NCBI RefSeq assembly: GCF_044197065.1
Contig: NZ_JBIQOI010000007.1
Location: 124,001-188,000, forward strand
Origin: Kluyvera ascorbata_C
GTDB lineage: Bacteria > Pseudomonadota > Gammaproteobacteria > Enterobacterales > Enterobacteriaceae
Direction of reading: 5' to 3'
Length of the DNA: 64,000 nt
Part shown: positions 56,839 to 64,000 of the stretch, one piece after another
Position numbering within the stretch: position 1 is the stretch's first letter
Layout of the letters: each line of letters begins with the position of its first letter
Notes under the pieces: generated by a model
Databases searched by the model: none
What the model was told of the DNA's origin: nothing
The model's input: the letters and a program-made list of their open reading frames with translations, nothing else
Made by a program: the position numbers and the translations under genes

Positions 56839-57270
56839 ATGAAGATCCCCGTTTATCTGAAACATAAACCTGTCATTACTGTCGAAAATTATGATCGTAT
56901 TGATGGTCCATACGCTGACGACAGCGATGCCAAAGGCCTGTCAGTCGGCATCGCGCAGTGGAATTCCCCCGGCTGGACAGAGTTGTCAGCTAAAGTCTGG
57001 CGCAATACCGGAGAAAAATGGTCAAGGCAGTCAGAAGAACTTCCTCTGCACAGGGTGATAGACCTTGCAACCCTAGTCTGTATCGTGATGGATTACAGCA
57101 GGAATGGGCGTCTGTCTTCTGATGATGATTTTCCGGTCAGTCGGGCGGGAGATAACCCGGACCTGGAACATCACACGGAACTAATGAAAAAAGAACTAAA
57201 GCAGAATCACAGATATCTGGATGAGAGTCTTAAACGACTTGCTGTCGAATTAAAAAGGGCCGGCTACTGA
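56839..57270 (+). CDS. Small soluble island protein, possibly DUF6530
   Basis: 143 residues from ATG 56839 (MKIPVYLKHKPV), with GAGG about 10 bases upstream; the reading from 56803 adds 12 residues. No signal peptide or membrane segment. The N-terminal block with YDRIDGPYADDSDAKGLSVG, then a polar helical C-terminus rich in Lys/Glu. It resembles small proteins grouped as DUF6530, from memory only. Function unknown; its place beside an integrase and a Kiwa pair suggests an accessory or defence-linked role. Confidence 0.6.
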   Translation: MKIPVYLKHKPVITVENYDRIDGPYADDSDAKGLSVGIAQWNSPGWTELSAKVWRNTGEKWSRQSEELPLHRVIDLATLVCIVMDYSRNGRLSSDDDFPVSRAGDNPDLEHHTELMKKELKQNHRYLDESLKRLAVELKRAGY

Positions 57271-57361
57271 CCGTTGTGGAAGCATCCGGCTGGTTAAACA
57301 CCTTCCCGGTTGTCATCAAATATTGGTAAGATGTGAGTTTCCCCACAGGTTAGGAGGTAAA

Positions 57362-57964
57362 ATGACCCCAAGGCTGCCGTTTGCGTTTGCTGTATTTCTG
57401 GGCTCATATTTGCCACTTAGTATGATCCTGCTCATTCAGGATTTTGATGACAGTAAATATAAAAGGCATCTTTGCTTTGATTTACTGACATCTGACTCCT
57501 GTAACCTGCCGTTTAAGGAACCATTACTGTCCGTCAGTTTATTTCTCATCTGCCTGGTATGTTTTCTTATTTCATGGCTTATATTAAAACTGGCTAAAAG
57601 CGATGAGCAAAAAATCAGGATTCTGGAAGTAAAGTATACGCCGTCAGACCTGATGAACTATGTTCTCCCTTACATTGTTTCGTTCATGAGCATTAATTAC
57701 CAAGAAACCAACAAATTTTTTGGGTTTATTGTATTTCTTCTCTGGCTCTTCTGGCTGTCTTATAAGACCGGACAAATAATACTCAACCCTATACTTATCG
57801 TATTCAACTGGAAAATGTATGAAGTAACTTATCGACATCCAGGTAGCAAAAACACACACTCAGGTGTGGTATTATCAAACCTGAGTATTTCCCCTGATTC
57901 TGATTACGAATATCAGACAATACAGTCTGTCATTATTATTAGTGGAGATAAGGATGAAACTTAA
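57362..57964 (+). CDS. kwaA: Kiwa anti-phage system membrane subunit KwaA
   Basis: 200-residue protein with four hydrophobic segments (about 6-25, 53-77, 97-113 and 118-147) and a soluble C-terminus. Sequence alone would not name it; the call comes from its length, four-helix layout and the DUF4868 gene overlapping its 3' end, which together define Kiwa. AGGAGGT precedes the ATG at 57362. Known Kiwa KwaA forms a membrane complex with KwaB that senses infection. AT-rich relative to the core genes. Confidence 0.8.
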   Translation: MTPRLPFAFAVFLGSYLPLSMILLIQDFDDSKYKRHLCFDLLTSDSCNLPFKEPLLSVSLFLICLVCFLISWLILKLAKSDEQKIRILEVKYTPSDLMNYVLPYIVSFMSINYQETNKFFGFIVFLLWLFWLSYKTGQIILNPILIVFNWKMYEVTYRHPGSKNTHSGVVLSNLSISPDSDYEYQTIQSVIIISGDKDET

Positions 57965-58868
57965 AGAATTACAGGATTTTGATATCCAGAGTGCAACACT
58001 TTCTGTCTGGGTGTTCAGGAAACAGACAGTAAAAAGTAACCCGGTATACAGGGGGAAATGGATCACTGTTGTTCCTGAACTCAAAACTGAACTGACGGAA
58101 TTTATTTGTGCTGAAAGAGGAAAATACACGGAGACTATTGAGTATTCACTGCTGGCCCAGAACAATGAAGCCAGCCTGATGCTGATTGGTTCCGGAGAAA
58201 CCTCTGCGGTTGCAATTACAGCACTATCTGCGGACCAGACACAGGCCAGAAAAGTAAAAGAAATCAAAGAACTGGTGAACTGTGATTTTTACTCTGTGAA
58301 ACTGGTGTCCGGAGATACTGTACTACATTGTGTCAAAAAAACAGATCCATCATGGGCAACGAAAAAACAATCCGGATTACGATCTGTTGTTTTCAAAAAC
58401 AATAAATTAAAAATAGATGACACCCCTCGTTTTAACATAGCAAAAGATTTCGATTTTTATATTCTTGGTGACAATGTTTTCATCAAAAACAAAAAAACGT
58501 TTGAATCCCTTCTGAGTTATAAAAAAGCTCACCTTACTAACTTTAACGATCTCGTTGATGAACCAGAATTCAGTCAGCTCTTTACTGATGCCGGGCCACT
58601 AAAAAGATATGTCGGAACAAACGCAATGCAGCTAAGAAGAGCATCGGCCATAAAAGAAAAAGGATTCTATAAGTTACCGGAGTTTATGGCAAGCCTCAGG
58701 GAACATGCCTCGCGGTTCCGGCTGAATCTTCAGTTTGATGAACAGGGCAGGATTATTGCCAGTGATGCCTGCTGTTCCGATATATTTCAGGCCCTGCTTG
58801 ACCATCGCCTGCAGTCACACTTTGCCGCACATATCTACGATGTTCCGAATGCGTCACCAATTCAGTAA
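57954..58868 (+). CDS. kwaB: Kiwa anti-phage system effector KwaB (DUF4868)
   Basis: 304-residue soluble protein. The C-terminal region (about 155-297) has the DUF4868 pattern: FDFYILGDNVFIKNKKTFE, YVGTNAMQLRRASAI, FDEQGRI and SDIFQALLDHRLQS ending IYDV. KwaB is the cytosolic DNA-associated partner of KwaA. ATG at 57954 follows GGAG by 8 bases and overlaps kwaA by 11 bases, so the two are translationally coupled. A GTG at 57942 is the alternative start. Confidence 0.85.
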   Translation: MKLKELQDFDIQSATLSVWVFRKQTVKSNPVYRGKWITVVPELKTELTEFICAERGKYTETIEYSLLAQNNEASLMLIGSGETSAVAITALSADQTQARKVKEIKELVNCDFYSVKLVSGDTVLHCVKKTDPSWATKKQSGLRSVVFKNNKLKIDDTPRFNIAKDFDFYILGDNVFIKNKKTFESLLSYKKAHLTNFNDLVDEPEFSQLFTDAGPLKRYVGTNAMQLRRASAIKEKGFYKLPEFMASLREHASRFRLNLQFDEQGRIIASDACCSDIFQALLDHRLQSHFAAHIYDVPNASPIQ

Positions 58869-58929
58869 AAAAGTCAGGGATGAATTTTCCATCATCCCTG
58901 ATTCAATACCTGCTAAATCAACCCCCACC

Positions 58930-59499
58930 TCATTTTTCTACGGATATATCAGTTATAATACCTGTCTCAGCCTCACGGAATCCTTCCTGTATCATTCTTT
59001 TATATCTGGCCAGTGCCCTATCCCTGCGTTCTTCTTTACTCAATGTGGGAACGCCATAATGAATAACATCGCCATCAAACCGGAAATCTTTCAGGTCTTT
59101 CCAGGCAAATTGAGTCCAGAAAGTAACGACATAACCATGGACAACCCCCACCTCTCCCAGGGTCTTTTTAAGAGGGACTTTTTTGCCATCAAAGACCAAA
59201 GAATGATTAAGCGATACCTGAATGTTTTCGTCTGAAAATGTCGCTGGTTTCGGAAGGCGGAAAAAATTCCGCAGAATGTTGATTACATCTCCCGCAGTAA
59301 AGCTCCCCGCCACAGGGATCCGAAACACGGAATCCTGTCGACTGGAATACAAAAAAATATCAAAAGGTGAATCTTCCAGTTGTTGCCGGAGCTCTTCGGT
59401 ATAGCGTACTGAAAAGGTATTACTAATGGCTGAAACAAATTTGTTTTGAGGAACATCGAGAAACTTTCTGAAATTACGTTCTGAATCGCCACGGATAAT
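58930..59499 (-). pseudogene. 3' part of an interrupted gene with a ubiquitin-like domain
   Basis: An open frame of 189 codons runs from the left edge of the IS630 element to a stop at 58930, without ATG or GTG. Residues about 57-128 read like a beta-grasp (ubiquitin-like) domain: VFRIPVAG, a helix, VSLNHSLVFDGKKVP, TLGEVGVVHGYVVTFW. The C-terminus is basic and helical. The same frame resumes on the other side of the element (60657..60746), separated by one TAG. Converges on kwaB with a 61-base gap. Function unknown. Confidence 0.65.
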
Positions 59500-59500
59500 C

Positions 59501-60656
59501 TAAATAACTGTTCGGAATAGTAGATCACTTTGAGGGAACTCAGCCCGAATTGTGCGATCTGATCAATCGCTGAATATCCCAAATCACCAACCGGACTGAG
59601 CGATGCCGATCATAGCACCAATTCCCCGTGACGAACGACGCCTGATGCAGAAAGCTATCCATAAAACGCGTGATAAAAATTATGCCCGCAGACTGACCGC
59701 CATGCTGATGTTGCACCGGGGCGAGCGCGTCAGTCATGTGGCCAGAACACTCTGCTGTGCCCGCTCATCGATTGGTCGCTGGATTAACTGGTTCACTCTG
59801 TCTGGTGCTGAAGGCCTGAAGTCATTACCGTCAGGACGTGGCAGGCGCTGGCCGTTCGAACATATTTGCGCATTGCTGCGTGAGCTTGTGAAGCATTCTC
59901 CCGGCGATTTCGGTTATCAGCGTTCCCGCTGGAGTACCGAACTGCTGGCGATAAAAATCCGTGATGTCACCGGTTGTCCGCTACATGCCTCAACCATCCG
60001 GAGATGGTTACCTGCTGCCGGGCTGGTATGGCGCAGAGCAGCGCCGACACTGCGTATCCGTGACCCACACAAAGAAGAAAAAATGGTCGCTATCCATGAA
60101 GCACTGGCGAAATGCAGTGCGGAAAATCCCGTGTTTTACGAAGCTGAAGTGGATATTCATCTCAACCCGAAAATCGGTGCTGACTGGCAGTTACGCGGGC
60201 AGCAAAAACGTGTTGTCACACCGGGCCAGAATGAAAAGTACTATCTTGCCGGTGCGCTGCACAGCGGTACGGGAAAAGTCAGCTACGTAGGTGGAAACAG
60301 TAAAGGTTCATCTTTATTTATCAGACTGTTAAAACATCTTAAGGCGACATACCGGCGGGCAAAAACGATTACGCTCATTGTCGATAACTACATTATCCAC
60401 AAAAGCCGTGAAACGTTGCGCTGGCTGAAAGCAAACCAGAAGTTCAGGGTCATTTATCAGCCGGTTTACTCGCCATGGGTCAATCATGTCGAACGGTTGT
60501 GGCAGGCGCTTCATGAGACAATAACCCGAAATCACCAGTGCCGTTCAATGTGGCAACTGTTGAAAAAGGTTCATCACTTTATGGATACCGTCAGCCCATT
60601 CCCCGGTGGAAAACACGGGCTGGATAAAGTGTAGCGGTATTAGGATCAGTTATTTA
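59501..60656. mobile_element. IS630-family insertion sequence
   Basis: 1156 bases including the duplicated TA on both sides. Terminal inverted repeats start TAAATAACTG at 59501 and TAAATAACTG (reverse complement) ending at 60656, with further matches to about base 31. The flanking bases are C and G, giving the CTAG target known for IS630. One transposase gene fills it. Confidence 0.92.
59603..60634 (+). CDS. IS630-family transposase, probably inactive
   Basis: 343-residue Tc1/mariner-like transposase. N-terminal helix-turn-helix (about 28-75, SHVARTLCCARSSIGRW), second DNA-binding part, then the DDE domain with Asp261 (LIVDN) and Glu297 (VNHVERLW), spacing 35. The first acidic position, normally Asp in YEDEVDIHL, reads Ala181 (YEAEVDIHL; codon GCT at 60143..60145), one base from GAT. 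If that is the catalytic Asp the enzyme is dead. Confidence 0.93.
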   Translation: MPIIAPIPRDERRLMQKAIHKTRDKNYARRLTAMLMLHRGERVSHVARTLCCARSSIGRWINWFTLSGAEGLKSLPSGRGRRWPFEHICALLRELVKHSPGDFGYQRSRWSTELLAIKIRDVTGCPLHASTIRRWLPAAGLVWRRAAPTLRIRDPHKEEKMVAIHEALAKCSAENPVFYEAEVDIHLNPKIGADWQLRGQQKRVVTPGQNEKYYLAGALHSGTGKVSYVGGNSKGSSLFIRLLKHLKATYRRAKTITLIVDNYIIHKSRETLRWLKANQKFRVIYQPVYSPWVNHVERLWQALHETITRNHQCRSMWQLLKKVHHFMDTVSPFPGGKHGLDKV

Positions 60657-60746
60657 GCCCTGTACTAAAAAGTCTTCCAATTTAATCGTGCGCGGAATCG
60701 ATTCATAAAATGATTTTAACAAACATTGATGGATGGACAAAACCAC
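60657..60746 (-). pseudogene. Probable 5' part of the gene split by IS630
   Basis: From a GTG at 60746 the minus strand reads 30 codons (VVLSIHQCLLKSFYESIPRT...LVQG) and, after removing the IS and one TA, continues in the same frame through a TAG into the fragment at 58930..59499. A GGAA lies about 8 bases before the GTG. Evidence is frame agreement only. Confidence 0.4.
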
Positions 60747-61534
60747 ATTGTATATTCCGTTAGAAAAAATTCACTACACCCTTTTTTAGATTCATAGATA
60801 CTTGCATCAGATCACGGACATATAATCAAGAAGGTGATAGTGAATGAAAATTTCATGCATATTAAATTAAAAACACTCCTATCTCCAAAAAGTATATTTC
60901 AAGGTTTCCATTAACATTCCCGCCTGCCACTTTACGTACACTCATCCTTCCACGCATACACAAAACACTGCAACTAATAAACAACTACATTAAGGTATCA
61001 AATACAGATTACATCGGCGAAAACAAGAACTGTAACCCTACCTACATCACAAGTAAAGACGGCAGCATACTTGTGATTTATCGGCATTTCTGGCATGATC
61101 TTTAGTGTGTTAAATACAGATTAATCAGTTGAATCAACATTCTAATTGTACACACTGGAAAAATGTCAGACGCTGAGATACATTCACGGAATGTATGTTT
61201 TATGTGGAGATATCCTCCCATGTTTCATGGTAAGGCCTACGAATTCGAAAATGTCGATTATTTTTGAAAAAGATGTGTTTCAGCAGCAAGGCCAACATAA
61301 AGTGATACGAAAACACAAAATTGCATAAGCTGTCAGTGCGGGATACCTACGAACACATAATAACGCATTGCAATTAATTTATTGCTTATTATTTAAATAC
61401 TCTTTGAATAGCTCTTTTGACATCTTATAACTAATACAATAATCAGTAATGTCGGACAAAATCATTACTAATTCTAAATTTTTAGTTGATACAGCTTGCT
61501 TGTCGTTACTTAATTATTTTTAAGGAAAAAGATT
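60747..61534. other. AT-rich stretch without a recognised gene
   Basis: About 790 bases, clearly AT-rich. Only short open frames, none with a recognisable product. It holds a 12-base direct repeat AAATACAGATTA (61000..61011 and 61112..61123), a perfect inverted repeat at 61046..61077, and ends with the AAGGAA ribosome site of the next gene. Likely a long regulatory region, possibly silenced by H-NS. Confidence 0.6.
61046..61077. promoter_or_regulatory. Perfect 10-bp inverted repeat, candidate operator
   Basis: ATCACAAGTA and TACTTGTGAT separated by 12 bases, about 460 bases before the lipoprotein operon. It could be a dimeric regulator site. Confidence 0.4.
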
Positions 61535-62272
61535 GTGAATACATTTAACCGAACTACCACATGCATCGTGATTTCCGCAGCATTGTTACTTGGAGGCTGT
61601 GCCAATACCGGAAGCTCTCTCCTGTCTGGGACAAAGCCGGATCCTCGCCTTACCACCACAGAACAATCACAGTTCTTTAGCGCTTCTGGTGCACAAGGTT
61701 GTGGCGTAGGCGCCGTATCCGGCGCAGCTCTCGGCGCGTTAGTAGGGGCGCTAGCAGGTGACTCGAAGAAAGCGCTTGCCGGCGCTGCAATTGGTGGCGC
61801 AGCTGGCTGTGCTGCAGGTATGACCGCTAACTACTATCTTGATGGCCTGAAAAAAGATTATGCCTCTACAGCCGATCGTCTGCAGGCTATGGATAATGAC
61901 ATCAGCAAAGATACCGCAGCGGTTGAAAAATCGACGCTGGCGATGAAACAAGTTATTAGCGAAAACCAGGCCACCTTAACCAAAATCAGCATCCAAAAAG
62001 ATAAAGCTGGATTTGATAAAGTCGGTGCGAAAACCCAGCTGGCGCAAATTGATGCCAACATCAGCAAGATGAAAGAGACCATGAAAGGCATGAAGGATAA
62101 AGAATCTGCCTATAAGGTCGCTTTACAAGGTCAAACGACCACCACAAGTGCAGAGAAAAGCAAGCTGGCAAATTTGAACAAAGAATATGCCAATCTCAAT
62201 AGCAAGATTGCTGCTCTGGAACAAGAAACCAACGAGCTGTATGAACAGCGCCAGGCGATCTCCCTTGGTTAA
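61535..62272 (+). CDS. Lipoprotein with glycine zipper and coiled coil
   Basis: 245 residues from GTG (AAGGAA about 8 bases upstream). Signal peptide 1-21 with lipobox LLGGC (Cys22). Residues about 56-93 are a double glycine-zipper (GAVSGAALGALVGALAGDS, then AAIGGAAGCAAG) able to enter a membrane. From about 105 to the end it is a long charged coiled coil. Following Gly/Asn after Cys favour the outer membrane. First gene of a probable three-gene operon. No known family recognised beyond the zipper. Confidence 0.8.
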   Translation: MNTFNRTTTCIVISAALLLGGCANTGSSLLSGTKPDPRLTTTEQSQFFSASGAQGCGVGAVSGAALGALVGALAGDSKKALAGAAIGGAAGCAAGMTANYYLDGLKKDYASTADRLQAMDNDISKDTAAVEKSTLAMKQVISENQATLTKISIQKDKAGFDKVGAKTQLAQIDANISKMKETMKGMKDKESAYKVALQGQTTTTSAEKSKLANLNKEYANLNSKIAALEQETNELYEQRQAISLG

Positions 62273-62278
62273 CCCTTT

Positions 62279-62300
62279 CGGCCGATAGCATTATCGGCCG
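62279..62300 (+). terminator. Hairpin between the two lipoprotein genes
   Basis: CGGCCGATA and TATCGGCCG form a perfect 9-bp stem with a 4-base loop, 7 bases after the stop, followed by GTTTAAG. The weak T run suggests attenuation rather than full termination. Confidence 0.55.
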
Positions 62301-62351
62301 GTTTAAGACTGCTTAAAGCAGCGTTATTCGACGCTAATGATGGATTATTTG

Positions 62352-62834
62352 ATGAGAAAATACGCACTTCTTGCCGCCCTTGTCCTTACGGGTTGTACTA
62401 CGTCCCCCCAGGACTGTGATTTACACGCACAAGATCCAAGCTTTATTACCAAACTGAGCTGCGCCACGTCGGGTGGTTATCGTCAGCAGGTTGATCAAAA
62501 AGAACAGCAGGTTCGCCTGAGCCAATATCAAAATGAATCGGCCAGGCAACAGCAGGATTATACCCAAAACAGACAGCAGACCTTAAATCAAAAGCTGGCA
62601 GATGAACAAGCAAGGCTAAATGCCGTGCGTTCGGATCTGTCGCAGACTCTCGCAAAACTGAAATCAAGCAAGATTCAAAGCCGCGAACGCCAGCAGGAAA
62701 TTGCCAAATTGCAGGAGCTGCAGCGCCAGTCACAAGCGGCAACGAGCGCCAGCGAAATTTCAGCGATTGAGAAAAAGGTCGCCGAAGCCAAGCACAAAAT
62801 TAAAGTTCTCGAAGAAGCAAATACGCTCCGCTAA
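62352..62834 (+). CDS. Coiled-coil lipoprotein
   Basis: 160 residues from ATG 62352 (MRKYALLAALVLTGC; lipobox Cys15); ATGs at 62337 and 62340 are alternatives, none with a strong ribosome site. The mature part has two further cysteines (CDLHAQDPSFITKLSC), then a Gln/Lys/Arg/Glu-rich coiled coil from about residue 50 to the end. 79 bases after the first lipoprotein gene and 48 before the TerA-like gene. Family unknown. Confidence 0.75.
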   Translation: MRKYALLAALVLTGCTTSPQDCDLHAQDPSFITKLSCATSGGYRQQVDQKEQQVRLSQYQNESARQQQDYTQNRQQTLNQKLADEQARLNAVRSDLSQTLAKLKSSKIQSRERQQEIAKLQELQRQSQAATSASEISAIEKKVAEAKHKIKVLEEANTLR

Positions 62835-62882
62835 AAGCGCAGAAAACGTTCCGGCTGTCTGAGATGCGATGATACACATCTC

Positions 62883-64000
62883 ATGCATATCACCCACAAC
62901 AATAATGATTTGCTTATGCAACGATTAACAACTGCCGCGCCGATTGATGAAGCAACGCTGACAACCTATGAAGAGACGGTCGGTATCATACATCGTCATC
63001 TTCCTCCTTCACTGGCGCTGCTGTATGCCACCGCGCGTCGCAATGCCGAAGGACGCCTGGAGTGGTGGACAGCACGTCAGGGGCTGGCTAAACCTTTTTC
63101 CGCACTGAATGACGCCGAACGGCTGACTGTTGAGAATAAACGTCAGCAATATCAGGACATTCTGGCGGGGTTAATCAGCCAGCTGGCCGCGCGCGGCGAA
63201 GATAAGTCAGCACATGCGTTGCAAACGCTGCTCACCCAATCACACCACCTCGACGGCTATAGCGTCGGCGGCGAACCGGTGTTGGTCAATTGGGCCACAG
63301 CCAGCACAGCGGCACCCCTCCATACAGTAGTGGTTATCCCCTGGTGGCGCGGTTTTCTTCCTTGGCTGGCATTATTGCTACTGCTGCTCCTGCTCGTCGG
63401 TGTCTGGTGGTGGTTTACACATCGCCCGGCCGTGAAGCTCCCCGTTGTTACACCAACCCATACCGAATTAACTGACACCAATCCCAGCGTGAAGCTTGAG
63501 AAACGTCAGGATTTTGGCCGGATAAAAATCAATCTGCAGTGGAAGCAGGGGGACCACAAAGAGCCTGTCGATCTCGATATTGCCGCCTTTGTGCGCTTAA
63601 AAAACGGTGAAATCAGCGGCGCTGAGGCGCTGAGTCATTTGCCCGGCAACTATGACCAGCCACCGTATCTGCTGCTGCAGGAAGATCTGCGTGAAGGCAA
63701 TGACGTGGATGGCGAATGGCTTTTCGTCAACGGCAGCCACTGGCAGGACATTGATGAGGTGCTGATTTATAGCTTCATTTACGCTGGCACCGATAACTGG
63801 CAAGGGACAAACGCCTCCGTCACCCTCTATGTCCCCGAACAGCAGCCGATTACATCCATGCTCACGGATAGCGACCAGCGTAATAATGTCGCCGCCATCG
63901 CCAGGCTCAAAAATGTCGATGGCAATATTCAGGTTGAACGCCTTGACCGTTTCTTCCCCGACCGCGAGTCGATGGATAAGCACTATGGCTGGGGTTTCAA
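62883..64000 (+). CDS. Membrane protein with C-terminal TerA/TerD-like domain, cut by window end
   Basis: 372 codons are visible from ATG 62883, with no stop before the window ends. The N-terminal soluble domain (1-150) includes GRLEWWTARQG and VGGEPVLVNW; one transmembrane helix lies at about 158-178 (PWLALLLLLLLLVGVWWWF). Residues about 208-372 match the TerA/TerD stress-protein fold: VDLDIAAFVRLKNGEISG, EWLFVNGSHWQDIDEVLIYS, FIYAGTDNWQ, HYGWGF. The layout (N-domain, one helix, C-domain) recalls SrfA-type proteins, from memory. No clear ribosome site; ATG 62916 is an alternative. Confidence 0.75.
   Translation, partial: MHITHNNNDLLMQRLTTAAPIDEATLTTYEETVGIIHRHLPPSLALLYATARRNAEGRLEWWTARQGLAKPFSALNDAERLTVENKRQQYQDILAGLISQLAARGEDKSAHALQTLLTQSHHLDGYSVGGEPVLVNWATASTAAPLHTVVVIPWWRGFLPWLALLLLLLLLVGVWWWFTHRPAVKLPVVTPTHTELTDTNPSVKLEKRQDFGRIKINLQWKQGDHKEPVDLDIAAFVRLKNGEISGAEALSHLPGNYDQPPYLLLQEDLREGNDVDGEWLFVNGSHWQDIDEVLIYSFIYAGTDNWQGTNASVTLYVPEQQPITSMLTDSDQRNNVAAIARLKNVDGNIQVERLDRFFPDRESMDKHYGWGF

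Noticed and set aside
59283..59582. 99-codon frame crossing the left end of IS630
   Set aside because: It runs from island DNA into the IS inverted repeat in a different frame from the supported ubiquitin-like fragment; chance overlap.
61146..61328. 60-codon open frame in the AT-rich island gap
   Set aside because: It needs a TTG start without a ribosome site and shows no domain or signal peptide.
55133..64000. Search for attR (a second copy of the tRNA-Phe 3' end)
   Set aside because: No matching direct repeat seen to the right of the tRNA, so the island end lies outside the window.

Overview
The window is enterobacterial chromosome (Enterobacteriaceae). Gene content, order and protein sequences match the E. 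coli 94-95 min region, in the reverse of the usual E. coli map orientation. Genus was not resolved. Coding is GC-rich and REP-type palindromes sit between many gene ends. The beta-lactamase gene ampC and the lipocalin gene blc, which lie between frdD and sugE in E. coli, are absent, which argues against a typical ampC-bearing Enterobacter or Citrobacter freundii.

Core part (1 to about 55.05 kb). It opens in the anaerobic L-ascorbate locus (ulaE start, ulaDCBA; divergent ulaG, then ulaR), followed by yjfP, bsmA, yjfN and aidB. A long leftward housekeeping block runs nnr-tsaE-amiB-mutL-miaA-hfq-hflX-hflK-hflC-yjeT-purA-nsrR-rnr-rlmB. To its right are queG, three tandem tRNA-Gly genes, orn, rsgA, psd, mscM, yjeM, epmA, frdABCD, gdx/sugE behind a guanidine-II riboswitch, ecnB, efp, epmB, yjeJ, yjeI, groSL, yjeH, fxsA, aspA, dcuA, cutA, dsbD and yjdC. 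All of EF-P, its lysyl-transferase EpmA and its aminomutase EpmB lie here. Next comes a LysE-type exporter with an AraC regulator. The two share an upstream 18-bp motif, and I do not recognise the pair as part of the E. coli backbone.

Island part (55.06 kb to the end). A tRNA-Phe gene at the pheU position is followed by a P4-type tyrosine integrase, then AT-richer accessory DNA: a small protein of unknown role, a two-gene pair matching the Kiwa anti-phage system (membrane KwaA plus DUF4868 KwaB), the remains of a ubiquitin-like (beta-grasp) gene split at a CTAG site by an IS630-type element, about 0.8 kb of AT-rich DNA without a convincing gene, and a three-gene cell-envelope cluster. That cluster encodes a glycine-zipper/coiled-coil lipoprotein, a second coiled-coil lipoprotein, and a single-pass membrane protein with a C-terminal TerA/TerD-like domain that runs off the window. 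No second att site is visible, so the island continues to the right.

The best candidates for new biology are the lipoprotein/TerA-like envelope cluster and the interrupted ubiquitin-like gene beside Kiwa. Smaller surprises are a palindromic repeat translated in frame inside dsbD, an IS630 transposase that appears to have lost its first catalytic aspartate, and the AraC/LysE pair with its repeated candidate operator. All identifications are from reading the sequence and from remembered family knowledge; no database search was run.
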